Shown in pieces: positions 38,715 through 48,430 of a stretch of 64,000 nucleotides of DNA; position 1 is the first letter of the stretch, and each line of letters starts with the position of its first letter. Source of the stretch: Candidatus Caenarcanales bacterium (lineage in GTDB: Bacteria > Cyanobacteriota > Vampirovibrionia > 2-02-FULL-35-15); assembly GCA_020050435.1 (NCBI GenBank), contig JAGVKQ010000017.1, forward strand, positions 1-64,000, written 5' to 3'. The notes under the pieces are model-generated. The model was not told the origin of the DNA and did not search any database. It worked only from the letters and a program-made list of their open reading frames with translations. The position numbers were made by a program, and so were the translations under genes.

Positions 38715-39863
38715 TTAAAATGGTAAAAAACTTAAATTAAATGCTCTCTCAATAAACCACAAAATAGCAATTACACAAATTACTATTGAGCCAAAAATTA
38801 AAATTAGACTTCTATAAAAAGATGTCTTTCTGAGTAAAAAAGCAATTGGTGTAAAAATTAATACAATGGCTAATTGTCCCAACTCTACACCCAGATTAAA
38901 TCCAAAAAGAGAAATTACAAGTGAAGACTTATTTAGATCTAATTCCATAAGTACACTAGCAAAACCAAAGCCATGAATCAATCCAAAAAGAAATGCAATA
39001 AGCCATTTTTTCCCATAAACTACAGGAAAGATATTGTTTAAAGCAGCCAGAAAAACAGAAAAAGCAATTACTGACTCTACAAATGCAGATGGAAGAGAAA
39101 CAATTCCAAGTACTGCAAGTGAAAGCGTTATTGAATGTGCAATAGTAAATGCAGAGATAATTTTCACTATTTCAATTAAGACTTTTTTTAAACTATCAGC
39201 TTCTTTCCATGCATTTTTTTCCCTAATTAAAACTGATGCAAATAAAAGACTAAGTAAGAAGAGGATATGATCAATTCCTATCCATATATGCCAGATTCCT
39301 TGCCAGATAAAATCCAAAAGTTGCTTTAATTTACTGGAGTCATTTAGATTAAAGTGTTGAGTACTGTTTTCAGGACTAAAAATATAAGTGCTTGTATTTT
39401 CTTTATGTCTTATTGTAAGTATTCCTCTATGCTGTGGATCAATATCAAACAAGAAATCATATGTGATATCAAAAGTTTTTGGTAATTTATCTTTTCCTGG
39501 GGGATCAATTTTAAATCTAAGTACAGCATATAAACCATCTGAATGTTTATTAACCAAATGATCAACCAAACCATAACTAGACTTTTCCCCTTTAACTATA
39601 AAAGAAAACTGAGGAAGAGCATATTCTTCTATATCTTTATGCTTTGCTTTTAATTCTCCCCAGGTGATTTTCCCATCATTATTTTTATCTAGATCTATAG
39701 CATAATCTAAATCTTTCAATGATATTTCCCAATCACAAAAGATACTATCTCCTTCCCTTCTAATAAAAATATAGCTATCGCTTGGTTTATGAGCAAAAGA
39801 ATTTAATGCAAAAGCAAGATTTAAAACAATCTGGAGAATAATAATTTTAACGAAGCGACTCAA
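38715..39863 (-). CDS. HupE/UreJ-like membrane protein with an EF-hand
   Basis: 382 residues: a signal-like first helix, a periplasmic domain (~25-185), then seven or so helices with GIDHILFLLSLLFA, FTIAHSITLSLAVLG and FLFGLIHGFGFA. These are the motifs of the HupE/UreJ permease superfamily, whose characterised members move nickel or cobalt. DKNNDGKITWGE is a canonical EF-hand loop, so calcium may bind outside. It starts with TTG at 39863, with GGAGG nine bases before. It overlaps the upstream TPR gene by 17 bases, so the two are coupled. Cargo unknown. Confidence 0.85.
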   Translation of the reverse strand: MSRFVKIIILQIVLNLAFALNSFAHKPSDSYIFIRREGDSIFCDWEISLKDLDYAIDLDKNNDGKITWGELKAKHKDIEEYALPQFSFIVKGEKSSYGLVDHLVNKHSDGLYAVLRFKIDPPGKDKLPKTFDITYDFLFDIDPQHRGILTIRHKENTSTYIFSPENSTQHFNLNDSSKLKQLLDFIWQGIWHIWIGIDHILFLLSLLFASVLIREKNAWKEADSLKKVLIEIVKIISAFTIAHSITLSLAVLGIVSLPSAFVESVIAFSVFLAALNNIFPVVYGKKWLIAFLFGLIHGFGFASVLMELDLNKSSLVISLFGFNLGVELGQLAIVLIFTPIAFLLRKTSFYRSLILIFGSIVICVIAILWFIERAFNLSFLPF

Positions 39864-40995
39864 TGTTTACATCCTCCAGTTTTGTTTTAGTTAAAAAGCT
39901 TTCAACCTCTTTTATAGAATCTTTATCTTTTCTTTTTAAAGCTGATTCCAGAAGTATTCTTACATCAATTGGTTCTTTTTGAATTTGCCAGTTTTCTTTA
40001 GCTAATTCTAAAGATTTAACAGGATCGTCTAAAAGTTTTAAATAATATATTGCTTCTTCTCTATGATGAACAAAATCTTTTCTAAGTTTTTGCTCTATAA
40101 ACCTAATACCTAATTCTTCCGAATGAAGCTTACTTTCTTTTATTAAACCCTTTTCTTTTTCTGCAATTGCTAGTCGTAAAAGTAATCCATCGTTATTAGT
40201 TCTATCCTTTAGCAAGTTTATTACTTTATCTAATTTTTGTTCATGTAATAAAAAATCAGCATAATTAGAGAGCAAAAAAGAATCATTTGGTTTTAAGATT
40301 ACGGCTTGATTGAAATATTTTTCAGCAAGTTCCTTTTTATCTAACCTTTGAGCAAGATCTGCTTTTAAAGATAGAATCCATACTTTTTCTTCAACAGGAG
40401 ATTTTAATAGTCTGGGTGAAATACCTTCAAGCAAAATAAGACTTCTTTCTGCACTACCATTTAAACCTGAGGAATAAGATGCACATCCAATTGCTATTAT
40501 CTCTCCAGCAGATCTTAAAAGAGGTAAGCAATATCTTTTTGATTCTAAGTATTCGCCCTGTGTACAAAGCAAATTGGATTTTATAAGACAAGCTTGAGGG
40601 TTTTCTTTATCCTTCTTAAGTACAAAATCTAAATCTTTTAATGCTTTATTAAATTTATGATTATACTGGCTTATCGTAGCTCTCAATACATACCAATCTA
40701 GGTTTTCGCTATCACGTTCAATCCATTTATTTACTATAGACTCAGCATATCCAAAATACCTGGGATCTGATTCGGCTTTCCCAATTTGAATAAACTTACT
40801 TGCTGCTTTAAAAGCAAGCTCTGGATCATTTTGATTTATAAAAAGTATTGTTTTAAGTCTTTTTACTTCACCAGAAATTGAACCCTTAGGAAGAACTTCT
40901 AAGACTTCTGAGTCTTTGCTAGGAATAAATGCTGCTCCATATGAGCATAAAGATAAAAAGCAAACTGTTAATGCTATAAATAATTTTTCTTTCAT
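39847..40995 (-). CDS. Exported TPR protein
   Basis: 382 residues with a signal peptide (MKEKLFIALTVCFLSLCSYG) and several TPR-like helix pairs. Examples are ALKDLDFVLKKDKENPQACL, LAEKYFNQAVILKPNDSFLL and NYADFLLHEQKLDKVINLL. It should sit in the periplasm as a scaffold. Its start lies 16 bases after a hairpin and seven-T run that ends the DUF4331 message, and no ribosome binding site is seen. It overlaps the HupE-like gene by 17 bases. The order DUF4331-TPR-HupE is a neighbourhood I recall from other bacteria, but no role is established. Confidence 0.8.
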   Translation of the reverse strand: MKEKLFIALTVCFLSLCSYGAAFIPSKDSEVLEVLPKGSISGEVKRLKTILFINQNDPELAFKAASKFIQIGKAESDPRYFGYAESIVNKWIERDSENLDWYVLRATISQYNHKFNKALKDLDFVLKKDKENPQACLIKSNLLCTQGEYLESKRYCLPLLRSAGEIIAIGCASYSSGLNGSAERSLILLEGISPRLLKSPVEEKVWILSLKADLAQRLDKKELAEKYFNQAVILKPNDSFLLSNYADFLLHEQKLDKVINLLKDRTNNDGLLLRLAIAEKEKGLIKESKLHSEELGIRFIEQKLRKDFVHHREEAIYYLKLLDDPVKSLELAKENWQIQKEPIDVRILLESALKRKDKDSIKEVESFLTKTKLEDVNIESLR

Positions 40996-41003
40996 TTTTT
41001 TTT

Positions 41004-41035
41004 ATAAAAAAAGAGGCATTAAATTTAATGCCTCT
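41004..41035 (-). terminator. Hairpin and T-run between the DUF4331 and TPR genes
   Basis: On the minus strand AGAGGCATT pairs with AATGCCTCT, followed by seven T residues. It lies directly before the TPR start, so the TPR and HupE genes depend on read-through or an internal promoter. Confidence 0.85.
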
Positions 41036-41063
41036 CCTGAATTCCTTGGAATAAAGTATTAAC

Positions 41064-42509
41064 TTATGATTTACCAGGATTTGGTGATTTTAGATATGGA
41101 AAAGTCTGATCAAAATCATCAGCACTGATAGAAACACCATCAGTTAATGGTAATTGACCAGCTGGAGCATCTGCAACAGGAAGTAAAACCCCTGAAGCAA
41201 CTCTAAGCTCTATATCTACAACATCGTCACCAGGTCTTCTTCCATTTGGAAATCCTGCATTATCTCCATCAATAACACCTAGTGTTTTTTGTTGGGAAGC
41301 AGTTACTGCAGCTATGCTTGTATTTAATCTCATTATTTCTGCAGTAGCATCGGTTTTATTTAAACCATCAACTCCTGTTAAAAATGCTGAAACTAAGTCA
41401 GTTCTAGGGAATACAGTAGGTGCTTTATAACCAGCACTACTAAACAAAATTTCCAGAATTGCTGGAAGGGTTGGATTAGTTACATATGAAGCAAATTGAG
41501 CATCATCTTTTGGTTCACTGTTATTGAAAACATCTTTATCAGCTAAGCCAATTATAACTTCATTTACAAGAGGAGCTGAAAGTCTGGAAACTTGTACGAG
41601 TCCAGCCTTAACCGTTCTTTTTGGTGCATTAATTGTAAAAATTTGCTTTTTATTAGCTAATGCTACTGGCAAACTTGATGTAGTCCATGCTCCAATAATA
41701 CTACTTCCTGATGTCCCAAGAAGAAATGCTTTTGGAATTTCAAGAGCAATCGTAGTAACGTTTTTATCTCCAATTGTATTTGGTGTAGCATCTGTTGCGC
41801 CAAGAGGATTTAAATTTACAAGATCAAATACTCCTCCAAGGTCAACAGCAAAGCCTTCTTTTCTTTGCCCTACAAATACCTTCCCTTGGCTACTAGTACT
41901 TCCTGGAAGATTAACGTTATAAATATGCTTTTTAGCATAAGCTTCATAACTTGCAATTGATTTTGTTCCAACATTATCTGATGGTTTAGTGAATTCTGCA
42001 GCGCCGCTATCTGCATTAGTAATTGCAGCTGGTGCACCTTTACGTCTTTGTCCTTTAATTAAGTTTACTGTATAACTTTCAACAACATTTGTTGAAGAAT
42101 TATCAGTAGCATTTGGTCCAATGGCTCCTACATTAAAGAAAGGAACTTTAACTGATTGACCACCTATTCCAAGTGCAATATTTTTTACAGTGTTTTTAAA
42201 TTTGAATTGGAAGGTTAGATCTTCAACTGCGTCTCCATTATTATCTATGTGAATTTCATAAACTGCATTTGGGTCAAGGGTGAAAAAATTAGGACCACCA
42301 TAACCATCTTGAAGTGGTTGATAGTTTGCAATAATAGTTACAAAATCACTTTTTCCACTCTCATAACTATTAAAAACATAAAAATCTGTACCATCTAGCT
42401 TTGGCATTTTTGCAATACCAGGTGCTTCTCTATGACTTGACGAAAAAGCAGGGATTATAAAATTTAATCCGAGTAAAAGGCCTAAAAATATACTTAAAAC
42501 TCTTTTCAT
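41064..42509 (-). CDS. DUF4331-family exported protein
   Basis: 481 residues, with a signal peptide followed by SSHREAPGIAK, the hallmark start of DUF4331. Further blocks are LDGTDFYVFNSYE, VTIIANYQPLQDGYGGP and YEIHIDNNGDAVEDLTFQFKF. The C-terminal part has NGRRPGDDVVDIELRV. The family is beta-rich and its function unknown. GGAGG lies before the ATG. It is followed by a strong terminator and the TPR gene. Being first and separately terminated, it is probably the most abundant product of the cluster. Confidence 0.9.
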   Translation of the reverse strand: MKRVLSIFLGLLLGLNFIIPAFSSSHREAPGIAKMPKLDGTDFYVFNSYESGKSDFVTIIANYQPLQDGYGGPNFFTLDPNAVYEIHIDNNGDAVEDLTFQFKFKNTVKNIALGIGGQSVKVPFFNVGAIGPNATDNSSTNVVESYTVNLIKGQRRKGAPAAITNADSGAAEFTKPSDNVGTKSIASYEAYAKKHIYNVNLPGSTSSQGKVFVGQRKEGFAVDLGGVFDLVNLNPLGATDATPNTIGDKNVTTIALEIPKAFLLGTSGSSIIGAWTTSSLPVALANKKQIFTINAPKRTVKAGLVQVSRLSAPLVNEVIIGLADKDVFNNSEPKDDAQFASYVTNPTLPAILEILFSSAGYKAPTVFPRTDLVSAFLTGVDGLNKTDATAEIMRLNTSIAAVTASQQKTLGVIDGDNAGFPNGRRPGDDVVDIELRVASGVLLPVADAPAGQLPLTDGVSISADDFDQTFPYLKSPNPGKS

Positions 42510-42703
42510 TAATTGCCTCCAAAAATATTTCTAATATCCTGAGAACCAGGCTATACAATATGATATACGATTGAATTGATTTATTATTCCATTTGTAAAT
42601 TTAGTACTCTTAATATACTTATCTTGTATAACGCTTTACCGAGGGGATATTTTTATTTCAAAGCTAGAAATTATTTAAAAAGTATTATTCTTATTAAACT
42701 TTA

Positions 42704-43906
42704 CTAAGCTGCAATATCAATCAACTGTTTATTTACATAAACCACTGTGGGATTAAGCATTTCATTACCATTCCATTGGTTTTGATTTGAATCAACAAAT
42801 GGATGCACTGAAAAATCATGCTCCCAAACAGTTAGATTTGCTTCATCGCCTATATCCATTCTCCATCTAGATTCTGGAAGTCTAAGAGCTTCTGCTGGGT
42901 ATCTGGTAATAGATGCAATTGCATCTTCTTTAGTCATTCCAAGTGAAATCATCTTTGCAACTACATCTGGCAAGCTTTTCGCAGGAGTTTCTAAACTAAA
43001 GCAATGTAAATCAGTAGAAGTTGTAAAGGGTCTATAGTTTGCATTACTAAGGAGTTCTGCAGCTACAATAGCACCCATTCCTGCTAAAACATTGTCTTTG
43101 TCAAAGCCTCCATATCCATGACCAATATCAAATCTTACTCCTCTTTGTAATGCACTAAGTACAAAAGGTTTTAATCTATTACCTTCATCAAGAATATTAC
43201 AATTAGGATTTTTTCTAAAAGCATGAGTGACTATATCATCTGCATCTAACATATTAAAGATTTTTTCAAGCGGTGATCCATCTTCTATATGAACCATTAC
43301 AGGAAGACCACCTGCAAGTCTTGCCGCTTCTTTTGCCATTTCTAGAGCTCTTATTCCAATTTCTTCAGTAGCATTTTGAGTAGGTCCATTTCTAATCTTA
43401 ATTATTTTTATCGTGTCTGGATTTGCTATGGCTAATTCTGCGGTTTTTTGTACACTGTGATTTGTTAAAAACCAATTTTCTCCTGTTTGCTGTGCCAGAC
43501 CAGCAGGTGAAATATTTAACATTGCTATTAACATACCATTCATATTTTTTAATGTGTACTTATTAAAATCTTCAAATGTACTCATTCCAGAACTTCCTGC
43601 ATCTACCTGAAGAGTAACTCCTTTATAAAGTCCATGAGCAATGGGGTCCATTTTATTTCCCCAACATCCAAAATAATGAGTATGAAGGTCTATACCCCCA
43701 GGAGTTACAATATCATTTTCATTTAGCATTCTTACTGTATCTGTCCGAGCAACTTCTAAATTTTTTCCCTTAGCTGCAATTTTTCCATTTTGGATTTTTA
43801 AATCCATTGTTTCAATTTTATTTGCTTTGGCATCATACACACGGCCACCTTTAAAGATAAGAGTGGTTGGAGTTGTTGCATTTGTTATTGGAGATATGAT
43901 AGCCAT
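42704..43906 (-). CDS. Amidohydrolase-family metallohydrolase
   Basis: 400 residues. The metal-binding HxH is DLHTHYF, the carbamylated-Lys-like IKIIKIRNGP is present, and two more His lie in MVHIED and FDIGHGYGGFD. TSTDLH provides the catalytic Asp. This pattern belongs to the dihydroorotase-like/deacetylase amidohydrolases. N-acyl-amino-acid or cyclic imide cleavage is possible. The N-terminal FKGGRVYDAKANKIETMDL is standard for the fold. The ATG is preceded by TATAAT thirteen bases upstream. It is not obviously linked to its neighbours. Confidence 0.85.
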   Translation of the reverse strand: MAIISPITNATTPTTLIFKGGRVYDAKANKIETMDLKIQNGKIAAKGKNLEVARTDTVRMLNENDIVTPGGIDLHTHYFGCWGNKMDPIAHGLYKGVTLQVDAGSSGMSTFEDFNKYTLKNMNGMLIAMLNISPAGLAQQTGENWFLTNHSVQKTAELAIANPDTIKIIKIRNGPTQNATEEIGIRALEMAKEAARLAGGLPVMVHIEDGSPLEKIFNMLDADDIVTHAFRKNPNCNILDEGNRLKPFVLSALQRGVRFDIGHGYGGFDKDNVLAGMGAIVAAELLSNANYRPFTTSTDLHCFSLETPAKSLPDVVAKMISLGMTKEDAIASITRYPAEALRLPESRWRMDIGDEANLTVWEHDFSVHPFVDSNQNQWNGNEMLNPTVVYVNKQLIDIAA

Positions 43907-44077
43907 AAGAATTAATGAAAATTATAACAACCATTCTTTAAATTATTTTCTTAAACTTGTATATTTAGCAGCAATATAGTTATCTTTTATAAATATTAAG
44001 CACATAGAAACACCCCTACTTTAAAAAGTTAAGCCTGGGTAAATCTTCTTTACCGCTTAGATCCTAAAGGAGTTACT

Positions 44078-45232
44078 ATGTTTTCTAAAAAAATTAATTT
44101 TATTGTTCTTAGCTTAGCTGTATTATTTTCTTTTGGATATTTTTCTAAAAGTTCAGCAGAAATAATTACTAGCACATTAACAGATACCTATACTATTAAT
44201 TTAAACGGGATACATTTAAACAATGTAAGTGGTTTAAATATAAAAGTAAAACTACCAAGAAAACAAGCAGATATTACTACTGGAGTAACATTTACATCAA
44301 TGGGTGCAAATGTTTTACTTTCTACAGTTACGGGACCTAGTGCTGAAGAATATACTATTAGTTTAGTTCTAACCGGAATGATTACAGATGGAAAAGCTAC
44401 AATTACAGGGAAATTTATAGATAATTCAATAATTCCAGGAGCTGAGTTTTTAGTTACTTCTATTACACAGGACGGTGGACTTGATTTAACAAACTTACTA
44501 ACTACAGAAATTATATTTTCAAACTCAAAAGCAACACCTACTCCGACACCCACAGCCACCCCTTCAGCAACTGCAACACCTTCAGATTCAGGAAGTGTGA
44601 CTGCTACACCAACACCATCAGCTTCAATATCAGCTCAAGCTCAAGATATTATTGATTTAATTAGTGAAGATGGTTCTGATATAGATCCCTCTGAAATTCA
44701 AGAAGCGCTCGTCGATGAAGGAGATGCAACAGTAACAATAAAAACAGCTGACTCAATTCAACTTAAAAAGAATGGTTTAAATAAATTGTTTGGTAGGTTA
44801 AATGGGTTATTAGGCAAAGGTTTTACTAGTTCATTTAATGATAGAGTCTCTTGTGTGGTATTTTCATTTCCAAGTTATTTAAAAATACAAAATCCTGTTT
44901 TTTCAGCATCTGCCAGATTTAATCGTAATACTAAGTATAGATTTTCTAAAAGGATAGCAGCTAGTATACTCCCAGATGGAGACGGACTTAAATTGCTAAG
45001 TGGTGAAATTGATAGTACTAAAGTAGGCGTTGTTCCTATATGCTTTGCTTATAGAAAGTCTGATGGGGACAAAGCATTACAAAATACTGCAAATAAAAAA
45101 GGTAAGCCTATTGAGAATTTTACTGCAACTGAATATTTTATCGGTATTTTAGATGGAGGCGCTGATATTATATTTGGGGATTTAACAGAGGTAACTTTAC
45201 TTGCACCTAAAGCTGCTAATGTTCATAATTAA
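44078..45232 (+). CDS. Secreted two-domain protein with a Thr/Pro linker
   Basis: 384 residues, with a signal peptide (MFSKKINFIVLSLAVLFSFG, then YFSKSSAE). A beta-rich first domain (25-145) is followed by a linker of TPTPTATPSATATPS and SVTATPTPSAS type (about 150-185). A second domain (190-384) has two Cys. Such linkers are common in surface-displayed proteins and may be glycosylated. No enzyme motif was found. AAGGAG lies before the ATG. The neighbouring YVTN protein on the opposite strand ends with a similar SPTPSPSPS tail, which suggests both are exposed. Confidence 0.78.
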   Translation: MFSKKINFIVLSLAVLFSFGYFSKSSAEIITSTLTDTYTINLNGIHLNNVSGLNIKVKLPRKQADITTGVTFTSMGANVLLSTVTGPSAEEYTISLVLTGMITDGKATITGKFIDNSIIPGAEFLVTSITQDGGLDLTNLLTTEIIFSNSKATPTPTPTATPSATATPSDSGSVTATPTPSASISAQAQDIIDLISEDGSDIDPSEIQEALVDEGDATVTIKTADSIQLKKNGLNKLFGRLNGLLGKGFTSSFNDRVSCVVFSFPSYLKIQNPVFSASARFNRNTKYRFSKRIAASILPDGDGLKLLSGEIDSTKVGVVPICFAYRKSDGDKALQNTANKKGKPIENFTATEYFIGILDGGADIIFGDLTEVTLLAPKAANVHN

Positions 45233-45256
45233 TATAGAACTATTCAAGTAATCTCT

Positions 45257-46249
45257 TTATGGTGTAGGAGAAGGACTTGGTGACGGTGAAGGACTAGGCG
45301 TAGGTGAAACTAAAGTGTTTCCTATAACAGAGATTGTATTATTTCCTCTATTTATCACATAGAGCTTACTGGTTTTAGTATTAAAAGCTAATTTTGTAGG
45401 TCCTGCTCCTACTGGTATGGTTTTTTCAATTTTTTCACTGTTTAAATTAATAATACTTACTCTATCTGTATCCCTATTAGCTACATAAAGCTTAGTCTTA
45501 TTTTTATTTAAAGCAAGTCCACTGGGTGTAGTACCACCATTAAAATCATCTGTTTTGATAGAGGTAGAAAATAATCCTTCATCCAATTCAGCTGAAAAGA
45601 TTTTATTATCTCCTTGATCAGAGATATAAAACTTTTCTTTAAAGGAATTAAAAATAATGGAGTGTGGTCTGTCATTCAGAGATTGAGTTGCTAAAAGATT
45701 TCCATCATCAGCATCAATAACATACACATCGTCTGAACCCTGGTTAATTACTAATATCTCACTATTACCCTCATTAATAGCTAAATCTACAGGATTACTT
45801 CCAACACTAATAGTATCTAAAACTTTTTTAGCATTTGAATCTATTTCAAAAAGACTATCGGAATCAGCATTTACTACATAAGCTTTTCCAGATCTAGAAT
45901 TAATAGCTACAGCAATTGGTCTTGATCCTACCGTTATAGACCTAATAATAGAATTATCAGTAGAGTTGATTATTCTAAGTCTATTTTCATCTTGAGCGAC
46001 TACATAGATCCTATTATTTTTTTTATTTATAGCAATTCCATTAGGTCCACCATTTACTGTAAATGTAGCTTCTACCTCATCAGTGTCACCATTTATAACT
46101 GAAACGAAATCATCATTTATATGTGTAATATAAATCTTATTTAGTTTTTGATTAATAGCAATCTGGGCGGGTTCTTTTTCTAAGGTAATAGTTTTTAATA
46201 CTCCTTGTTCAGCAAATGCAAAACTTGAAGTATAAAAAATTGAAACCAA
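45257..46249 (-). CDS. YVTN-type beta-propeller surface protein; start region may be frameshifted
   Basis: 330 residues with about seven repeats of the form NKIYITHINDDFVSVINGDT or NRIYVVAQDENRLRIINST. This is a YVTN-family propeller, usually exported. It ends in a SPTPSPSPSPSPSPTP tail. The frame as read begins at a TTG with a truncated signal peptide. Reading further upstream in the same frame gives NKKILLVLLVSIFYTSSFAFA, a complete signal peptide, but with no start codon. An ATG at 46278-46276 would be in frame if the A7 run (46264-46270) were A8. A sequencing error, mutation or slippage could explain this. Confidence 0.8.
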   Translation of the reverse strand: MVSIFYTSSFAFAEQGVLKTITLEKEPAQIAINQKLNKIYITHINDDFVSVINGDTDEVEATFTVNGGPNGIAINKKNNRIYVVAQDENRLRIINSTDNSIIRSITVGSRPIAVAINSRSGKAYVVNADSDSLFEIDSNAKKVLDTISVGSNPVDLAINEGNSEILVINQGSDDVYVIDADDGNLLATQSLNDRPHSIIFNSFKEKFYISDQGDNKIFSAELDEGLFSTSIKTDDFNGGTTPSGLALNKNKTKLYVANRDTDRVSIINLNSEKIEKTIPVGAGPTKLAFNTKTSKLYVINRGNNTISVIGNTLVSPTPSPSPSPSPSPTP

Positions 46250-46442
46250 TAAAACTAATAATATTTTTTTGTTTGCATAATCCTATTTTACCAGTATTTT
46301 GACTCTAAAAGTCCTAATTCTTTTTATGACAATATTAAAATTTATAGCGAAAAACAAGCAAACCATTCACACAAACACATCCTTATAGGTTATTATTACT
46401 AGTAGAAAAAACCCTTAGTTATTAGAGAAATTTAATGATTCT

Positions 46443-47981
46443 ATGTGGGAATTAATTTCAAAACTTTTTGATACTTCTGACTTCCCTGCCAGGTGGCATT
46501 GTGGACACTGGACTAGCCTGCATGGTTGGATTCACATAATTTCAGATTTTGCTATTTGGGGGGCATATGCAGCAATTCCAATTATACTTTATTATTTTAT
46601 TTCTAAAAAAAGAGATGTCCCATTTTCATTTATATTTATTCTTTTTGGTGGATTTATCCTTTCTTGTGGTACGGGACATTTAGTAGAAGCAATAATATTT
46701 TGGCATCCATGGTATAGATTTTCAGCATTAATAAAATTTGCTACTGCAGTAATTTCATGGGCGACAATATTTGCTTTAATTCCAGTCATTCCAAAAGCAC
46801 TTGAGCTAAAAAGTCCTTTAGAGCTTGAAAAAATTGTTAAAGAAAGAACCAGTGAATTAGAAAGGATAAATGAGAATTTGGCCATTGAAGTTGTTCAAAG
46901 AAAAGAAGCTGAGGAAGAACAAGTTCAATTAGCTGCACTTGTAAATTCATCATATGATGCAATCATAAGAAAAGATTTAAACAGTGTAATTCAAAGCTGG
47001 AATTATGGGGCTGAAAAAATATTTGGTTACACAGCAAAAGAAATTATAGGAAAATCAATAACCGTACTAATACCACCTGACTTGCTAAATGAAGAAGTAG
47101 ATATCATGAGGAAAGTAAAATCAGGAGGGCCTATAGAAACATTTGAAAGTAAGAGACTAAGAAAAGATGGTTCTACATTTGATGCTTCAATAACAATTTC
47201 ACCGATAAATGATACTAATGGAAATATTATTGGTGCTTCTAAAATTGCCAGAGACATTACAAAACAAAAACAGATGAAGAAAGATCTGTCCGAAGCAATG
47301 GAAAAAGTAAAACAATCAAATCAAGAATTAGAAATGTTTGCATATGTTGCTTCCCATGACTTACAAGAACCTTTAAGAATGGTGGCAAGTTTTACAAAAT
47401 TACTTGAAGAAAAATATAAAGATAAACTGGATGAAAAGGCAAATAAATACATTGCTTTTTCTGTAAATGGTGCAAAAAGGATGCAAGAGTTAATTAATAG
47501 TCTTCTGGATTATTCCCGAATACAAAGAGCTGATACAGAACCAGAAGAGTTAGATTGTAATGAGATAGTAAATGAAGTTATATTAAATATGTCAAATATA
47601 AAAGAGACAGGAGTAAAAATAAATTATTTAGAACTACCTAAAGTTTATTCTAATAAGATCCAATTAAGTCAAGTTTTCCAAAACCTTATAAGCAATGCTA
47701 TTAAATATAGAAGTTCAAGACCTTTAGTAATAGACATCTCAGCTAAAAAAGAAAAGGATAAATGGTTATTTGCTATAAAAGACAATGGCATTGGATTTGA
47801 TCAAGAGCATGCAGAAAGAATCTTTGAATTATTTGAAAGATTACATTCAACTAAAAGTTATGAGGGAACAGGAATGGGGCTAGCAATTTGTAAAAAAATT
47901 ATAGAAAAACAAGGGGGGGGGATTTGGGCAGAGTCTGAAGCAGATAAAGGTAGTACCTTTTACTTTACTTTACCAGCATAA
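46443..47981 (+). CDS. Ethylene-receptor-like sensor histidine kinase
   Basis: 512 residues. The membrane domain (1-122) resembles the ethylene-binding domain of ETR1. Asp35, Tyr42, Ile45, Pro46, Ile72, Cys75 and His79 all match ETR1 Asp25, Tyr32, Ile35, Pro36, Ile62, Cys65 and His69 with a constant offset of ten. That set includes the Cu(I) ligands. A PAS domain (~160-275) and a HisKA domain with His305 in SHDLQEP follow. The HATPase has NLISNAIKYRS, DNGIGF and GTGMGLAICKKI. Two response regulators follow, the first only five bases later. Whether the ligand is ethylene is an inference. Confidence 0.88.
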   Translation: MWELISKLFDTSDFPARWHCGHWTSLHGWIHIISDFAIWGAYAAIPIILYYFISKKRDVPFSFIFILFGGFILSCGTGHLVEAIIFWHPWYRFSALIKFATAVISWATIFALIPVIPKALELKSPLELEKIVKERTSELERINENLAIEVVQRKEAEEEQVQLAALVNSSYDAIIRKDLNSVIQSWNYGAEKIFGYTAKEIIGKSITVLIPPDLLNEEVDIMRKVKSGGPIETFESKRLRKDGSTFDASITISPINDTNGNIIGASKIARDITKQKQMKKDLSEAMEKVKQSNQELEMFAYVASHDLQEPLRMVASFTKLLEEKYKDKLDEKANKYIAFSVNGAKRMQELINSLLDYSRIQRADTEPEELDCNEIVNEVILNMSNIKETGVKINYLELPKVYSNKIQLSQVFQNLISNAIKYRSSRPLVIDISAKKEKDKWLFAIKDNGIGFDQEHAERIFELFERLHSTKSYEGTGMGLAICKKIIEKQGGGIWAESEADKGSTFYFTLPA

Positions 47982-47986
47982 AATTT

Positions 47987-48430
47987 ATGAAAGAAAAAAT
48001 AATTGAAATTTTACTCGTAGAAGACAATGATGGAGATGTTGAACTTGTCTTGGAAGCTTTTAAAAGGTCAAAAATTAAAAATAACATTACAAATGTAGGA
48101 AATGGAATTGAAGCTATTTCTTACCTTCGCAAAGAAGGGAAATATAAAGATTTAAATAGGCCTGATCTGGTAATACTTGATTTAAACCTGCCTATAAAAG
48201 ATGGTAGATGGGTACTTACTCAGATTAAATCTAATGAAGATCTTAATGATATTCCAGTAATAATAATGACTTCATCAAATTCTCAAAAAGATATTTTAAA
48301 TTCATATAAATTAAATGCAAATTGTTACATAACTAAACCACTTGATTTGGAAGAGTTTTGGAAAATTATGAGTTCAATTGAAGCTTTTTGGTTAAGCACA
48401 GTCAAATTACCTAGTTATTCTCAACAGTAA
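47987..48430 (+). CDS. Response regulator, Rcp1-like
   Basis: 147 residues, receiver domain only. The acidic pair sits in LLVEDNDGDVE, the phosphoacceptor is Asp65 in VILDLNLPIKDG, and the conserved Lys is in YITKPLD. Its ATG is five bases after the kinase stop, so it is probably the direct partner. The ENDG-type start and the MTSSNSQKDI block are like the small Rcp1 regulators that pair with phytochrome-like kinases. There is no output domain, so it likely acts through protein contact. Confidence 0.95.
   Translation: MKEKIIEILLVEDNDGDVELVLEAFKRSKIKNNITNVGNGIEAISYLRKEGKYKDLNRPDLVILDLNLPIKDGRWVLTQIKSNEDLNDIPVIIMTSSNSQKDILNSYKLNANCYITKPLDLEEFWKIMSSIEAFWLSTVKLPSYSQQ

Noticed and set aside
47912-47922. 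Long G run in the histidine kinase as a frameshift
   Set aside because: The frame stays open across it and the conserved HATPase ending (GGGIWAESEADKGSTFYF) is intact.
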